From NCBI RefSeq assembly GCF_029338175.1, contig NZ_CP119862.1:3814839-3878838 (forward strand): a DNA stretch of 64,000 nucleotides. Direction: 5' to 3'. Below the pieces are notes generated by a model. The model searched no databases, was not told where the DNA came from, and worked only from the letters and a program-made list of their open reading frames with translations. The translations under genes and the position numbers were made by a program. Source of the DNA: Citrobacter enshiensis (GTDB taxonomy: Bacteria > Pseudomonadota > Gammaproteobacteria > Enterobacterales > Enterobacteriaceae). Shown in pieces: positions 27,199 through 36,117 of this stretch; within the stretch, counting starts at the first letter, position 1, and each line of letters starts with the position of its first letter.

Positions 27199-28506
27199 TT
27201 ATTTGCAATCTGTACTCATCTTGGTTTTGGTCTTAGAGTTTCTCAAGCCAAGACGCCCACTTATCGTAAAGTCTGGCAATTTTAAAAAAAATATTTCGCC
27301 TCCTTCGTATATGGCAAGAGTACCATGTGCACGATCTATAGCGGCAACAGAGAAAAAAGCCTTATTGGTTTTGTTACAAACCCTATTAGATTCGTATATT
27401 TCACCCTTTACTATATTCCACGCAACATAATTTTTAGCATCACCCGTTACAACTAAACCACTAATAGGATCATAATCAATGTACGAATAATTTCCTCGTT
27501 CAGTTTGCCCGCCTTTCTTGATCATCGTCACATCAGTATTATCCCAGATCTGAAGAGATCCCTGGCTCGTTGTGGAAAGCGCTGTGATGAATTGAGTACC
27601 CGCTACACAAAGAAGGTCGGTACGCTCTGCATGCTCCGTAATGGCATTCTTTAAAATTCTGACATGGTTTTTACTACCGGTAGAGTTCCAGATTACAAGT
27701 CGACCACTGCCAGACACCGCGACCACATTCTGACCACAAAAACGAATTGCATCAAATTTATCCTGACCACTACTTGTGTACAAATATATGTTGCTAGCTG
27801 CCGGGCTCTTCTCAAGCCCAGTTTTTATCATAATCATAAAAGACGTCGGCGGATTCACTTCATACCGTGCCAACATATCTTCGAGCACTATCATTGAAGT
27901 CTGGTCATCACTAAAAGCCTTCGATAAATCAATAGTATATACTTCATTCATCAACGCACCAGTAATAACAAGTTTATCGGTCGCTGAGTCATAGTCTGTA
28001 TCACCAAGGGTTTCAAGTTGCTGTCCCTTGAGAACTGAAAAAAATACACCCAAAGTGTTAATGAGGCTCCCATCTGACGCTTGATATAGCCGGATACCAC
28101 CAAATCGTTCCGTAACTAATATCTGATTTTCATTTTCCCTAAAAAATATCCTTTGAACGGGAAGTTTATCTCGAAAAGAAGAAAGACTTTTTGGTTTTTT
28201 TTCTTGGGCCGCTATCACTATTCTGTCATCAATTCTTTTTTTACCTAATTTGATAGCAAGCGGCTGCGTTTGCTGCCAATTACTATCTGCTTCCCATATT
28301 TTTTTTTGATTTTTAACATCCCAAAATGTTATCTTACCACTTGCAAAACCGACAACTAAGCGGGAACCATCAGCATTGAAATGAAGCGCTGTCACAATCG
28401 ATACTTCATCTCTCTTTGCTTCGGCTAACGTAGGATAAGATGACACCACGAGCGCCATAATCACTACAGAAAACCATGCATGCAATAACAGCCTTATTAG
28501 TTTCAC
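27199..28506 (-). CDS. exported WD40-repeat (beta-propeller) protein, unknown role
   Basis: A 435-residue protein with a signal peptide (hydrophobic 8-24, likely cut after AEA at 30) and WD40-like repeats, clearest at LHFNADGSRLVVGFASGKIT followed by FWDVKNQKKIWE, with a later SLQIWDN blade. The fold is probably a periplasmic beta-propeller used for protein contacts. Its ATG overlaps the stop of the upstream membrane-protein gene (ATGA), so the two are made together and probably form a complex in the envelope. Base composition is lower in GC than the backbone. I know no characterised homologue. Confidence 0.7.
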   Translation of the reverse strand: MKLIRLLLHAWFSVVIMALVVSSYPTLAEAKRDEVSIVTALHFNADGSRLVVGFASGKITFWDVKNQKKIWEADSNWQQTQPLAIKLGKKRIDDRIVIAAQEKKPKSLSSFRDKLPVQRIFFRENENQILVTERFGGIRLYQASDGSLINTLGVFFSVLKGQQLETLGDTDYDSATDKLVITGALMNEVYTIDLSKAFSDDQTSMIVLEDMLARYEVNPPTSFMIMIKTGLEKSPAASNIYLYTSSGQDKFDAIRFCGQNVVAVSGSGRLVIWNSTGSKNHVRILKNAITEHAERTDLLCVAGTQFITALSTTSQGSLQIWDNTDVTMIKKGGQTERGNYSYIDYDPISGLVVTGDAKNYVAWNIVKGEIYESNRVCNKTNKAFFSVAAIDRAHGTLAIYEGGEIFFLKLPDFTISGRLGLRNSKTKTKMSTDCK

Positions 28507-29696
28507 TTGATCACACCTTCACGATTCAAATAAAGTTGAAAAAGCGATGTTTCAGCAACCTCACCGCTAGCCCCAATGATTTTGACCCTAAGTAACCAGC
28601 CAAGTCCTGGTTGCTCCTCTTCTGTGGAGAGGCGGATATTAAAAGAACGTGTCTCACCTGGAGGAATATTGAAAGGCGGACGCAGATCCATTGACTGATC
28701 ACCGCGTACATGCACCAATCTATGATCATAGGTATGCTCGGGATACACTGGCCCACCCGGCCCCAGACCTAATACTTGTCCAACTTTCTCGATTACATAA
28801 ACAACTTTCACTATGTCTATTCCAGCTTTACCTGAGTTTTTTAGCACGATGGTAAAAACAGGCTGATAAATACCAATACACTCAAGAATATATTTTTTTG
28901 CAATTTCATAATCCTTCGGCACAGTATCTCGAAGATTATCAAGTTCACCTGTTGTAAAAATCACCTTCTGAAATATGTCCCCACGCTCTCGTGCTAATCT
29001 CCCTAGAGAATCCGAGTCTGTTAAGTATGATAGTAGCTGAGGAGTATTACGTTCTTGAACAAGACGTCGAAGAATTGGAAAAACATCGCTTTGCGGTTTT
29101 TCACCATCAACCCCAGAACATTGACCTTGCTTGAATGCTTGATATACATCTCTGGATGCAGAGTAAGTTTTGTACTTCTTTCCAAAACCAAATAGTGGCT
29201 CATTAGTCTCAACAAAACTGGAGAGATCTTCATTCAAGTAGAATGTAACTAATTTAAGAGAAGGTGAAACCGGAGCTGCAAATGCTTCAGACAATCCAAA
29301 GAAGCTCCCTAACTTTAAAATTGGGGGGTTAGCGGGAAATGTCACTCTAATATTGTGCTCATAATAAGTCCACGAATTGGCAATGATATACCCAGCCGTC
29401 AAGGCAATCTGTACAATAATTTTTGGCGCAACTGTCTTAATTGCAAAAACCTTTGGGGTATAACGGCCAGCTAGCACTAGACCAGCAAGCCATAGAATAG
29501 TTGTCGCTAAATAGAACTGTACTTCAATTAGATTTAAGATTTTTAGCAAGTTGTCGATAGCAGCTAAAATAATTCCCAAAGCACTAGCCGCCAATGCAAT
29601 TGGACCTAGCACTTGTTCAGCCGATAAGTGGGGATTGCCATTTGATTCTTTCTTGCTGGTTTGTAATTTTTCCTTTTTTCCTAGGCACCTGAACAT
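28503..29696 (-). CDS. membrane protein with large periplasmic domain, partner of the WD40 protein
   Basis: A 397-residue protein. A short basic cytoplasmic N-terminus is followed by about three membrane segments (residues 28-55, 60-78, 88-108). A roughly 280-residue soluble domain follows and ends in a beta-rich region (FNIPPGETRSFNIRLSTEEE) of the kind seen in immunoglobulin-like folds. I do not recognise a family. Four-base coupling to the WD40 gene indicates joint action. The pair is flanked by gene-poor DNA on both sides, so it behaves as an independent cassette of the island. Defence, surface or signalling roles are all possible. Confidence 0.65.
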   Translation of the reverse strand: MFRCLGKKEKLQTSKKESNGNPHLSAEQVLGPIALAASALGIILAAIDNLLKILNLIEVQFYLATTILWLAGLVLAGRYTPKVFAIKTVAPKIIVQIALTAGYIIANSWTYYEHNIRVTFPANPPILKLGSFFGLSEAFAAPVSPSLKLVTFYLNEDLSSFVETNEPLFGFGKKYKTYSASRDVYQAFKQGQCSGVDGEKPQSDVFPILRRLVQERNTPQLLSYLTDSDSLGRLARERGDIFQKVIFTTGELDNLRDTVPKDYEIAKKYILECIGIYQPVFTIVLKNSGKAGIDIVKVVYVIEKVGQVLGLGPGGPVYPEHTYDHRLVHVRGDQSMDLRPPFNIPPGETRSFNIRLSTEEEQPGLGWLLRVKIIGASGEVAETSLFQLYLNREGVIK

Positions 29697-30067
29697 TTTG
29701 ACTCCCTTGCGACTGTGACATGGAGGGCATAATAAATGTAGATTAGCCGGAAAATCGTAACGGCGAGGTAATACGTTTGATGTAGTTAGGACATGGGAAC
29801 ATCAGTCAACTATAGGGCAGTTTCATCTACCGGGGCGGGGGAGTCCAAATGTAAGTATCCCACCCAAGCGGACCATGCGCTTTTAGATATCGGACCTAAC
29901 GTGCCCTAACGTTCACAATGTCTGCTGATGGCACTAAATCGCCCGCAGGAAGGACTTCGGTCAGTGATGAGCGAAGAGCGGACCCAAAACTTATGGTGTG
30001 TTGAGTAATTGAAAATGAGTCAATCGAATACAATGTGCATTTAAGACATGATCATTATGTAACCCTG
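29697..30067. other. gene-poor stretch before the membrane/WD40 pair
   Basis: About 370 bases with no supported gene; the promoter of the membrane/WD40 pair should be here. Around 29917-29980 there is a TGTCTGCTGATGGCAC ... GAGCGGAC arrangement that is a diverged version of the motif inside the 37-bp repeats. Confidence 0.4.
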
Positions 30068-30595
30068 TTAAAGGATAAAGTCAGGGCGTTGTGTTGCAAT
30101 GCATACAGAGACTTTTTCAATGAGTTCAAGGCAGTTTTCAATAAAATCATCATCGACTCTTACAAGTCCAATAACACCGGAAACATCACCCTCTTCAAAA
30201 GTTGGTGTAGACGGTGTTTCCACAACGAAATTAAGCGTACTAATTTTACCAACAAGTTTCGCGTAACTTACACCATCTCCATGTTTTAACGCATTGATTG
30301 CAAGGTAACAGTTATGGAAATCTTCTTTTAAAGTTTGCTTACCTGCCTGATCAAGTATCAACTCAGCTTCTATAAAACCATTTTTGCAATTAAGTCCTCG
30401 TTGCAAGTGTGCTTCAAAAATTGAAAACATTCCTACTGCATGAATGATCCTTTGTAGATTTAGTGCTTGGAGATTTTTGACGGGGGGAGTTGAGCCAGTT
30501 TTCGACAGTTCATTCGCTGTTTTTTCATAGGCTTCGTTTATCATGCTTAACGAAAAATGAGTACATCTGTATGCGAGATCATGGAAGTGGTGCAT
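30068..30595 (-). CDS. hypothetical protein, helical
   Basis: A 175-residue soluble, mostly helical protein that I do not recognise with certainty. Features are QRIIHAVGMFSIFEAHLQRG near residue 50 and NALKHGDGVSYAKLV near 110; the KHG element recalls uncharacterised HEPN-like island proteins, but the canonical R-x4-6-H motif is not evident. It is 116 bases downstream of another small gene on the same strand that does carry such a motif. Low GC, as elsewhere in the island. Confidence 0.6.
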   Translation of the reverse strand: MHHFHDLAYRCTHFSLSMINEAYEKTANELSKTGSTPPVKNLQALNLQRIIHAVGMFSIFEAHLQRGLNCKNGFIEAELILDQAGKQTLKEDFHNCYLAINALKHGDGVSYAKLVGKISTLNFVVETPSTPTFEEGDVSGVIGLVRVDDDFIENCLELIEKVSVCIATQRPDFIL

Positions 30596-30711
30596 CTTTT
30601 TGAGTTCCTTTAGATGTGGGCAATGTCAGTATCTGGCACACCCAGCCCTGCAGGAGGCAAGATGCTATCATTTCCGGTGGCCACCATTAGAATCTGGCTA
30701 TTATAGCTATT

Positions 30712-31281
30712 TTACATGTCGGGCAATTCCGGCTCGATAATAAGTAGAGAGATTTGAACGGCTATTTTTAGATATCGTTCAGCTTCATCTTTTGTGAGTT
30801 CGAAATCTCCTAGGTGAGCCGCTTCATTTCGTAGCTTTCTCATCTTGTCCACCAAGATAGCTGTGGATTTCTCAATTTTTCCTTCTCTCACTAACCAGTC
30901 AATAAACAATGCAGGATTAATTCGCGGAACAGATGCACCTTGGACAAATCCCGCCCTTCCTGCCGCTTCTTCAATCAGTAACCATGACTCCATAATCGCA
31001 GCTCTGGGTGAAACATCAGCAATTCGTTCCAGTTGTGCCATCCGTTTAGAAAATTCAATATCTTCCTCAGGTAAATTGGTTGATGATTCAACCAAGGGAG
31101 ACTCGTTCGCTAAGTCTTCAACAGCTTTTAATCCCAAAGTAAATTCAGCTTCAGCATTTCCAAGTTTTACCTTAGATAATCGTAGGATCAACTCCTTTAC
31201 ATCATTACCATATTTATGAACAAACCATACAAAAGCCAATGGCCAAGCTAAAGCTGATACCAATTCTGCAACAGTAGACAT
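30712..31281 (-). CDS. membrane-anchored DUF4145/HEPN-like protein
   Basis: A 189-residue protein. Residues 5-22 form one membrane segment at the extreme N-terminus, followed by a coiled, charged linker and a helical domain that ends in DKMRKLRNEAAHLGDFELTK. R151 and H156 fit the R-x4-6-H pattern of HEPN ribonucleases and of DUF4145 proteins, which often accompany restriction systems. Whether it is a nuclease or only structurally related is undecided. It is the island gene nearest to thrW. Confidence 0.65.
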   Translation of the reverse strand: MSTVAELVSALAWPLAFVWFVHKYGNDVKELILRLSKVKLGNAEAEFTLGLKAVEDLANESPLVESSTNLPEEDIEFSKRMAQLERIADVSPRAAIMESWLLIEEAAGRAGFVQGASVPRINPALFIDWLVREGKIEKSTAILVDKMRKLRNEAAHLGDFELTKDEAERYLKIAVQISLLIIEPELPDM

Positions 31282-31405
31282 TTTAATCTCTCACGCTCTC
31301 GATTCTCTTATGCATTAGATTACATAGTATTGAAATAAAACAATATGAGTTCAAGCGCCCATTCTGGACAACCCTAACCAGTAGCATTTTGTAGCCAGCG
31401 CGATA

Positions 31406-31442
31406 AACGTCCGCACTTGGCACTCAACGGACATATAAACTT
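31406..31442. repeat. 37-bp direct repeat, right copy
   Basis: Same orientation as 2600-2636, with 33 of 37 bases identical. It lies 271 bp from the intact thrW, inside the island. Confidence 0.75.
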
Positions 31443-31649
31443 CGCTGGCAACGGTGTTTGAACTATCCATCCATCGGAATACTTCAGCATCACAAATCAT
31501 CACTCTTATTCGGGTCTTGAACGCCTCTCAGAGCCCAGAATATAGAGCGGACGATGGTGAACAACAGAAGTTCGCTTTCAGGTAAGAGTGTAAAATGCAA
31601 AAAGCCAAGTCGTCGGAGTGTTTATACGAGGCGGTGGAGCGTGGGAAAA

Positions 31650-31667
31650 GTAACCCCAGCGTAACCC
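31650..31667 (+). other. paired GTAACCC boxes, putative integrase arm sites (right)
   Basis: GTAACCC at 31650-31656 and 31661-31667, 11 bases start to start, 46 bases from the thrW CCA end. Mirrors the pair at 2949-2967. Confidence 0.5.
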
Positions 31668-31713
31668 TGAGCATTTAGAAAGGAAGAATTAAAACTGTAA
31701 CTGCTTGATATCA

Positions 31714-31789
31714 TGGTGCCGATAATAGGAGTCGAACCTACGACCTTCGCATTACGAATGCGCTGCTCTACCAACTGAGCTATATCGGC
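31714..31789 (-). tRNA. thrW: tRNA-Thr (anticodon CGT), island attachment site
   Basis: A complete 76-nt tRNA with encoded CCA. Acceptor GCCGATA/TATCGGC pairs perfectly and the anticodon CGT is at 31756-31754. The T-stem is GTAGG/CCTAT. It equals the E. coli thrW sequence as I know it, and lies next to proA as in K-12. Its 3' half doubles as the right attachment site of the island, so this half may have come in with the element. Confidence 0.97.
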
Positions 31790-31903
31790 CCTGATGAGGA
31801 CATGTCCACAAGTGTGAACACGGGGTAGAAGGTTAAAACTAACCGGGCGATGCGTCAATGGCCTTGCGAATCAAACGCCTATTTTTGCATCACCCAGCAT
31901 CAA

Positions 31904-33157
31904 TTATGCACGAATGGTGTCGTCACCAATGCCAATCCACTTGTAAGTGGTCAGTGCTTCCAGTCCCATCGGACCGCGCGCGTGTAATTTTTGCGTGCTC
32001 ACGGCCACTTCCGCACCGAGACCAAACTGGCCGCCATCAGTAAAGCGTGTCGAGGCGTTAACATACACAGCAGATGAATCCACCTCGTTTACGAAACGAT
32101 CGGCGTTGCGCAGCGTACGCGTCAAAATGGCGTCGGAGTGCTGGGTGCCATGCTCACGAATATGGGCAATAGCATCATCGAGGTCAGTCACGATTTTGAC
32201 ATTCAGGTCCAGCGACAAAAACTCGTCGTCGTACTCTTGCTCTTTCACCGCTACCACGTTCGCCGGTCCCGCGTTCAGCAATGCCAGCGCCACAGGGTCA
32301 GCGTGCAGCGTAACGCCGCTCTGCGCCATCTGCTGGCTCAGGGCAGGCAGAAAGCGCTCCGCGATATCCTGATGCACCAGCAGCGTTTCCACCGTGTTAC
32401 AGGTGCTCGGGCGCTGGGTTTTGGCATTGACGATGATCTTCAGCGCCGGAGCAATTTCTGCGCTGTCATCAACATAGATATGGCATACGCCAATCCCGCC
32501 CGTGATCACCGGGATCGTGGCGTGCTCGCGGCACAATTTGTGCAGCCCTGCGCCGCCGCGCGGGATCAGCATGTCGATATATTTATCCATGCGCAGCATT
32601 TCGTTCACCAGCGCACGATCCGGGCTGTCGATCGCCTGTACGGCGGCTTCTGGTAGACCGCAGGCTTTTAATGCCTGCTGGATCACGCGTACCGTTGCCG
32701 CATTGGTGCGATACGTCTCTTTCCCACCGCGCAAAATCGCGGCATTGCCTGTTTTCAGGCACAGAGACGCAACATCAACGGTGACGTTAGGACGCGCTTC
32801 GTAAATGACGCCAATGACGCCCAGCGGCACGCGACGGCGCTCCAGACGCAGGCCGCTGTCCAGCAAACCACCGTCGATCACCTGTCCGACCGGATCGGCC
32901 AGATTACAAACCTGACGAACGTCATCGGCGATAGATTTCAGGCGTGCAGGCGTTAACGCCAGACGATCCAGCATGGCTTCGCTGAGACCATTTTCGCGCG
33001 CCTGGGCAACGTCCAGCGCATTCGCACTCAGGATACTTTCAGTTTGCGCTTCCAGTTCATCGGCTATTTTTTCCAGCACGCGGTTTTTTTCACGACTGGA
33101 AAGCAGCGCCAGCTTATACGACGCTGCTTTGGCAGCAATACCCATTTGTTCCAGCAT
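31904..33157 (-). CDS. proA: gamma-glutamyl phosphate reductase
   Basis: A 417-residue enzyme of proline synthesis, reducing L-glutamyl-5-phosphate to the semialdehyde with NADPH. The aldehyde-dehydrogenase-like fold and the catalytic cysteine C253 in [12 protein letters not shown] are present, and length equals the E. coli enzyme. It lies 11 bases after proB, forming the proBA operon, with thrW downstream as in K-12. Confidence 0.98.
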   Translation of the reverse strand: MLEQMGIAAKAASYKLALLSSREKNRVLEKIADELEAQTESILSANALDVAQARENGLSEAMLDRLALTPARLKSIADDVRQVCNLADPVGQVIDGGLLDSGLRLERRRVPLGVIGVIYEARPNVTVDVASLCLKTGNAAILRGGKETYRTNAATVRVIQQALKACGLPEAAVQAIDSPDRALVNEMLRMDKYIDMLIPRGGAGLHKLCREHATIPVITGGIGVCHIYVDDSAEIAPALKIIVNAKTQRPSTCNTVETLLVHQDIAERFLPALSQQMAQSGVTLHADPVALALLNAGPANVVAVKEQEYDDEFLSLDLNVKIVTDLDDAIAHIREHGTQHSDAILTRTLRNADRFVNEVDSSAVYVNASTRFTDGGQFGLGAEVAVSTQKLHARGPMGLEALTTYKWIGIGDDTIRA

Positions 33158-33168
33158 ACGTCGGCTCC

Positions 33169-34272
33169 TTAGCGGGTGATCATGTCATCACGATGGACGG
33201 CAACCGGGCCATATTCATAGCCAAGAATAGCGTCAATCTGTTGGGAATGGTGACCCGCAATACGGCGCAGCGCGTCGCTGTTATAGCGGCTAACGCCATG
33301 GGCGATATCACGCCCTTCCAGATTGCAGATGCGGATCACTTCACCACGCGAGAAGTTACCTGTCACGCTTTTAATGCCTTTTGGCAATAATGAGCTGCCG
33401 CGTTCCAGAATCGCTGAAGAGGCCCCTTCATCAACGGTAATTTCACCGGCGGGCGGCGCACCGAAGATCCAGCGCTTACGGTTCTCCAGTGGAGAGGCTT
33501 GCGCGTGGAAGCGTGTGCCGACGGAAACGCCTTCCATCACATCGCCAATCACCCCCGGTTTGCTACCTGCGGCAATAATCGTGTCAATGCCTGCGCGGCA
33601 AGCCACATCCGCCGCCTGCAGCTTGGTTCCCATTCCGCCAGTGCCAAGGCCAGAAACGCTGTCCCCGGCAATCGAACGCAGCGCGTCATCAATACCGTAA
33701 ACGTCTTTGATTAACTCGGCTTGCGGGTTGGTGCGAGGATCGGCGGTGAACAGCCCCTGCTGATCGGTCAGCAACAGCAGTTTATCGGCACCGGCCAGAA
33801 TCGCCGCCAGCGCAGAAAGATTATCATTGTCGCCGACTTTAATTTCAGCGGTAGCGACCGCATCGTTTTCATTAATAACAGGGACGATATTGTTGTCCAG
33901 CAACGCACGCAGCGTGTCGCGGGCGTTAAGAAAACGCTCTCTATCTTCCATATCCGCACGCGTCAGCAGCATCTGCCCGACATGAATGCCGTAAATAGAG
34001 AAAAGCTGTTCCCAAAGCTGGATCAGTCGACTCTGCCCTACCGCCGCCAGCAGCTGTTTAGACGCAATGGTCGCCGGGAGCTCGGGATAACCAAGATGCT
34101 CACGTCCGGCGGCAATCGCCCCCGAGGTAACGATAACAATACGATGCCCCGCGGCATGTAGCTGCGCACATTGGCGAACAAGTTCAACGATATGGGCACG
34201 GTTCAGGCGGCGCGATCCGCCTGTTAGCACACTGGTGCCAAGTTTTACCACCAGCGTCTGACTGTCACTCAT
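33169..34272 (-). CDS. proB: glutamate 5-kinase
   Basis: A 367-residue first enzyme of proline synthesis, with an amino-acid kinase domain ([12 protein letters not shown] at the start, [21 protein letters not shown]) and a C-terminal PUA domain ([19 protein letters not shown]). It is feedback-inhibited by proline in E. coli. Normal length; first gene of proBA, divergent from phoE. Confidence 0.98.
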   Translation of the reverse strand: MSDSQTLVVKLGTSVLTGGSRRLNRAHIVELVRQCAQLHAAGHRIVIVTSGAIAAGREHLGYPELPATIASKQLLAAVGQSRLIQLWEQLFSIYGIHVGQMLLTRADMEDRERFLNARDTLRALLDNNIVPVINENDAVATAEIKVGDNDNLSALAAILAGADKLLLLTDQQGLFTADPRTNPQAELIKDVYGIDDALRSIAGDSVSGLGTGGMGTKLQAADVACRAGIDTIIAAGSKPGVIGDVMEGVSVGTRFHAQASPLENRKRWIFGAPPAGEITVDEGASSAILERGSSLLPKGIKSVTGNFSRGEVIRICNLEGRDIAHGVSRYNSDALRRIAGHHSQQIDAILGYEYGPVAVHRDDMITR

Positions 34273-34459
34273 GATTCTCTGCCGTTCAAAGTGGGAAAAA
34301 TGATATCAAACGAACGTTTTAGCAGGACTGGCGGCGGTTGCCAATAACCAGAACACAAAGCATGAGACTTTGTTGAGCAGGATCAGCAAGCGTAGCGGCA
34401 GTTTTTGACGTTTTTATTGCTGCAATAATAAATCACTCTTTTTTAAAAATAGTCTTAAT

Positions 34460-34477
34460 TTGTCATAAATCCTTCAC
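34460..34477 (+). promoter_or_regulatory. Pho-box-like site upstream of phoE
   Basis: TTGTCATAAATCCTTCAC resembles two PhoB half-sites (CTGTCAT and CTGTCAC with a four-base AT spacer). It lies about 85 bases before the phoE start, where E. coli phoE carries a PhoB site. Confidence 0.55.
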
Positions 34478-34560
34478 TGCCAGACGTTAAAAATCCTTCT
34501 GTTTTTTCACGGGGATCGCACCCAGCAAATTTTAGCGCGTTATTTAAATCAGGAATGAAA

Positions 34561-35616
34561 ATGAAAAAGAGCTCTCTGGCATTAATGGTGATGGGTATTG
34601 TTGCATCGGCATCCGTACACGCAGCAGAAGTCTATAACAAAGACGGAAATAAACTGGATGTGTATGGCTAAGTGAAAGCGATGCACTATATGAGCGACAA
34701 TGACAGTAAAGATGGCGACCAAAGTTATGTGCGTTTTGGTTTTAAAGGTGAAACGCAAATTAATGACCAGTTGACCGGTTATGGTCGCTGGGAAGCGGAA
34801 TTTGCCGCCAACAAAGCCGAAAGCGATTCATCACAACAAAAAACGCGTCTGGCCTTCGCGGGGTTGAAATTAAATAATATGGGTTCCTTTGATTACGGCC
34901 GTAATCTGGGTGCACTGTATGATGTCGAAGCCTGGACAGATATGTTCCCGGAGTTTGGCGGTGACTCTTCCGCACAGACCGATAACTTTATGACCAAGCG
35001 CGCCAGCGGTCTGGCGACGTACCGGAATACGGACTTCTTCGGCGTAGTTGATGGCCTCGATATCACCCTGCAATATCAGGGGAAAAACGAAGACCGTGAT
35101 GTGAAAAAACAGAACGGCGACGGTTTTGGCACGTCTCTGACCTATGATTTCGGCGGCAGTGATTTCGCTATCAGCGGCGCGTATACCAACTCTGACCGGA
35201 CTAATGAGCAAAATCTGCAAAGCCGCGGTACCGGTGATAAAGCGGAAGCCTGGGCGACCGGTTTTAAATATGATGCCAACGATATTTATCTGGCGACCTT
35301 CTATTCCGAAACCCGCAATATGACTCCCATTTCGGGTGGTTTTGCGAATAAGACACAAAACTTTGAAGCCGTGGCCCAGTATCAATTTGACTTTGGTCTG
35401 CGCCCGTCTCTGGGGTATGTCCTGTCAAAGGGTAAAGATATTGAAGGTGTAGGCGATGAAGATCTGGTGAATTATATTGATGTCGGCGCGACATATTACT
35501 TCAACAAAAATATGTCCGCATTTGTTGATTATAAAATCAACCAACTGGACAGCGACAATAAGCTCGCGATCAACAACGATGATATCGTTGCTGTGGGGAT
35601 GACCTACCAATTCTGA
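34561..35616 (+). pseudogene. phoE: phoE outer-membrane porin, interrupted by a nonsense codon
   Basis: Encodes the phosphate-starvation porin PhoE, but codon 37 is TAA (34669-34671) where E. coli has a lysine codon (YGKVKAMHYM). Signal peptide ([14 protein letters not shown]..., cut after VHA) and the first 15 mature residues are read before the stop. The remaining 314 codons are open, in frame and highly conserved to the terminal MTYQF, with no other defect. A single A-to-T change (AAA or AAG to TAA) explains it, so the lesion is recent or a sequencing error. Reinitiation at M38 onward would lack a signal peptide. The upstream Pho-box is retained. Confidence 0.9.
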
Positions 35617-35623
35617 TGAGATG

Positions 35624-35651
35624 GCCGGATGGCGACGCGAAGCCATCCGGC
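35624..35651. repeat. REP-like hairpin between phoE and crl
   Basis: GCCGGATGGC and GCCATCCGGC form a perfect ten-base stem with an eight-base loop, eight bases after the phoE stop. It has the look of a single REP unit and could act as a bidirectional terminator for these convergent genes. Confidence 0.75.
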
Positions 35652-35661
35652 AAAATATCTA

Positions 35662-36060
35662 TTACGCTGATAATTTAACCGGCTCTTTAAAATTCTCAGC
35701 AGGTTCCAGCGCCAGATTTAAAGACTTCAGCAACCCTCGTAATTTTTCATGAAACTCGCGTAAGGTGTATTCCAGTCGGTCTTCAACCTCTGCCTCTTTT
35801 ATGGGTACGGCGGTCCAGTTACCGTCTTTGTCAAACAGACCAAACTGGTAGCTGTAGGTAAAGCGCTTCTCTTGCGCTTCCAGTTCCATCCACCATCCCC
35901 AAAACTCACGCTTTTCAGGCGCGGGCTTCACGTTGACGCAAACTGCCAGACAATCGAAAAAAAATCGATTATCTTCGCACTGCCCTTCACGGATGTAAGG
36001 GCCGAGCGCGGTGAATTTCTTAATCAACCTACTTCTCGGGTGTCCACTCGGTAACGTCAT
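35662..36060 (-). CDS. crl: sigma-S-binding factor Crl
   Basis: A 132-residue protein that assists assembly of sigma-S RNA polymerase. The core is strongly conserved ([32 protein letters not shown]). Convergent with phoE, as in K-12. Residue count is one below E. coli, with the difference near the C-terminus. Confidence 0.97.
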   Translation of the reverse strand: MTLPSGHPRSRLIKKFTALGPYIREGQCEDNRFFFDCLAVCVNVKPAPEKREFWGWWMELEAQEKRFTYSYQFGLFDKDGNWTAVPIKEAEVEDRLEYTLREFHEKLRGLLKSLNLALEPAENFKEPVKLSA

Positions 36061-36117
36061 TGCGATCTCCTTAGGTGAAGCAACTGTTTTACCAAATCGA
36101 TAAAATTTAGCAATCTC

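Larger units (their letters stand above)
31282..31713. other. non-coding right end of the island
   Basis: About 430 bases between the last island gene and thrW. It holds the right copy of the 37-bp repeat, the paired GTAACCC boxes, and the sequence TAACTGCTTGAT shared with the left border. No gene is supported. Confidence 0.6.
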
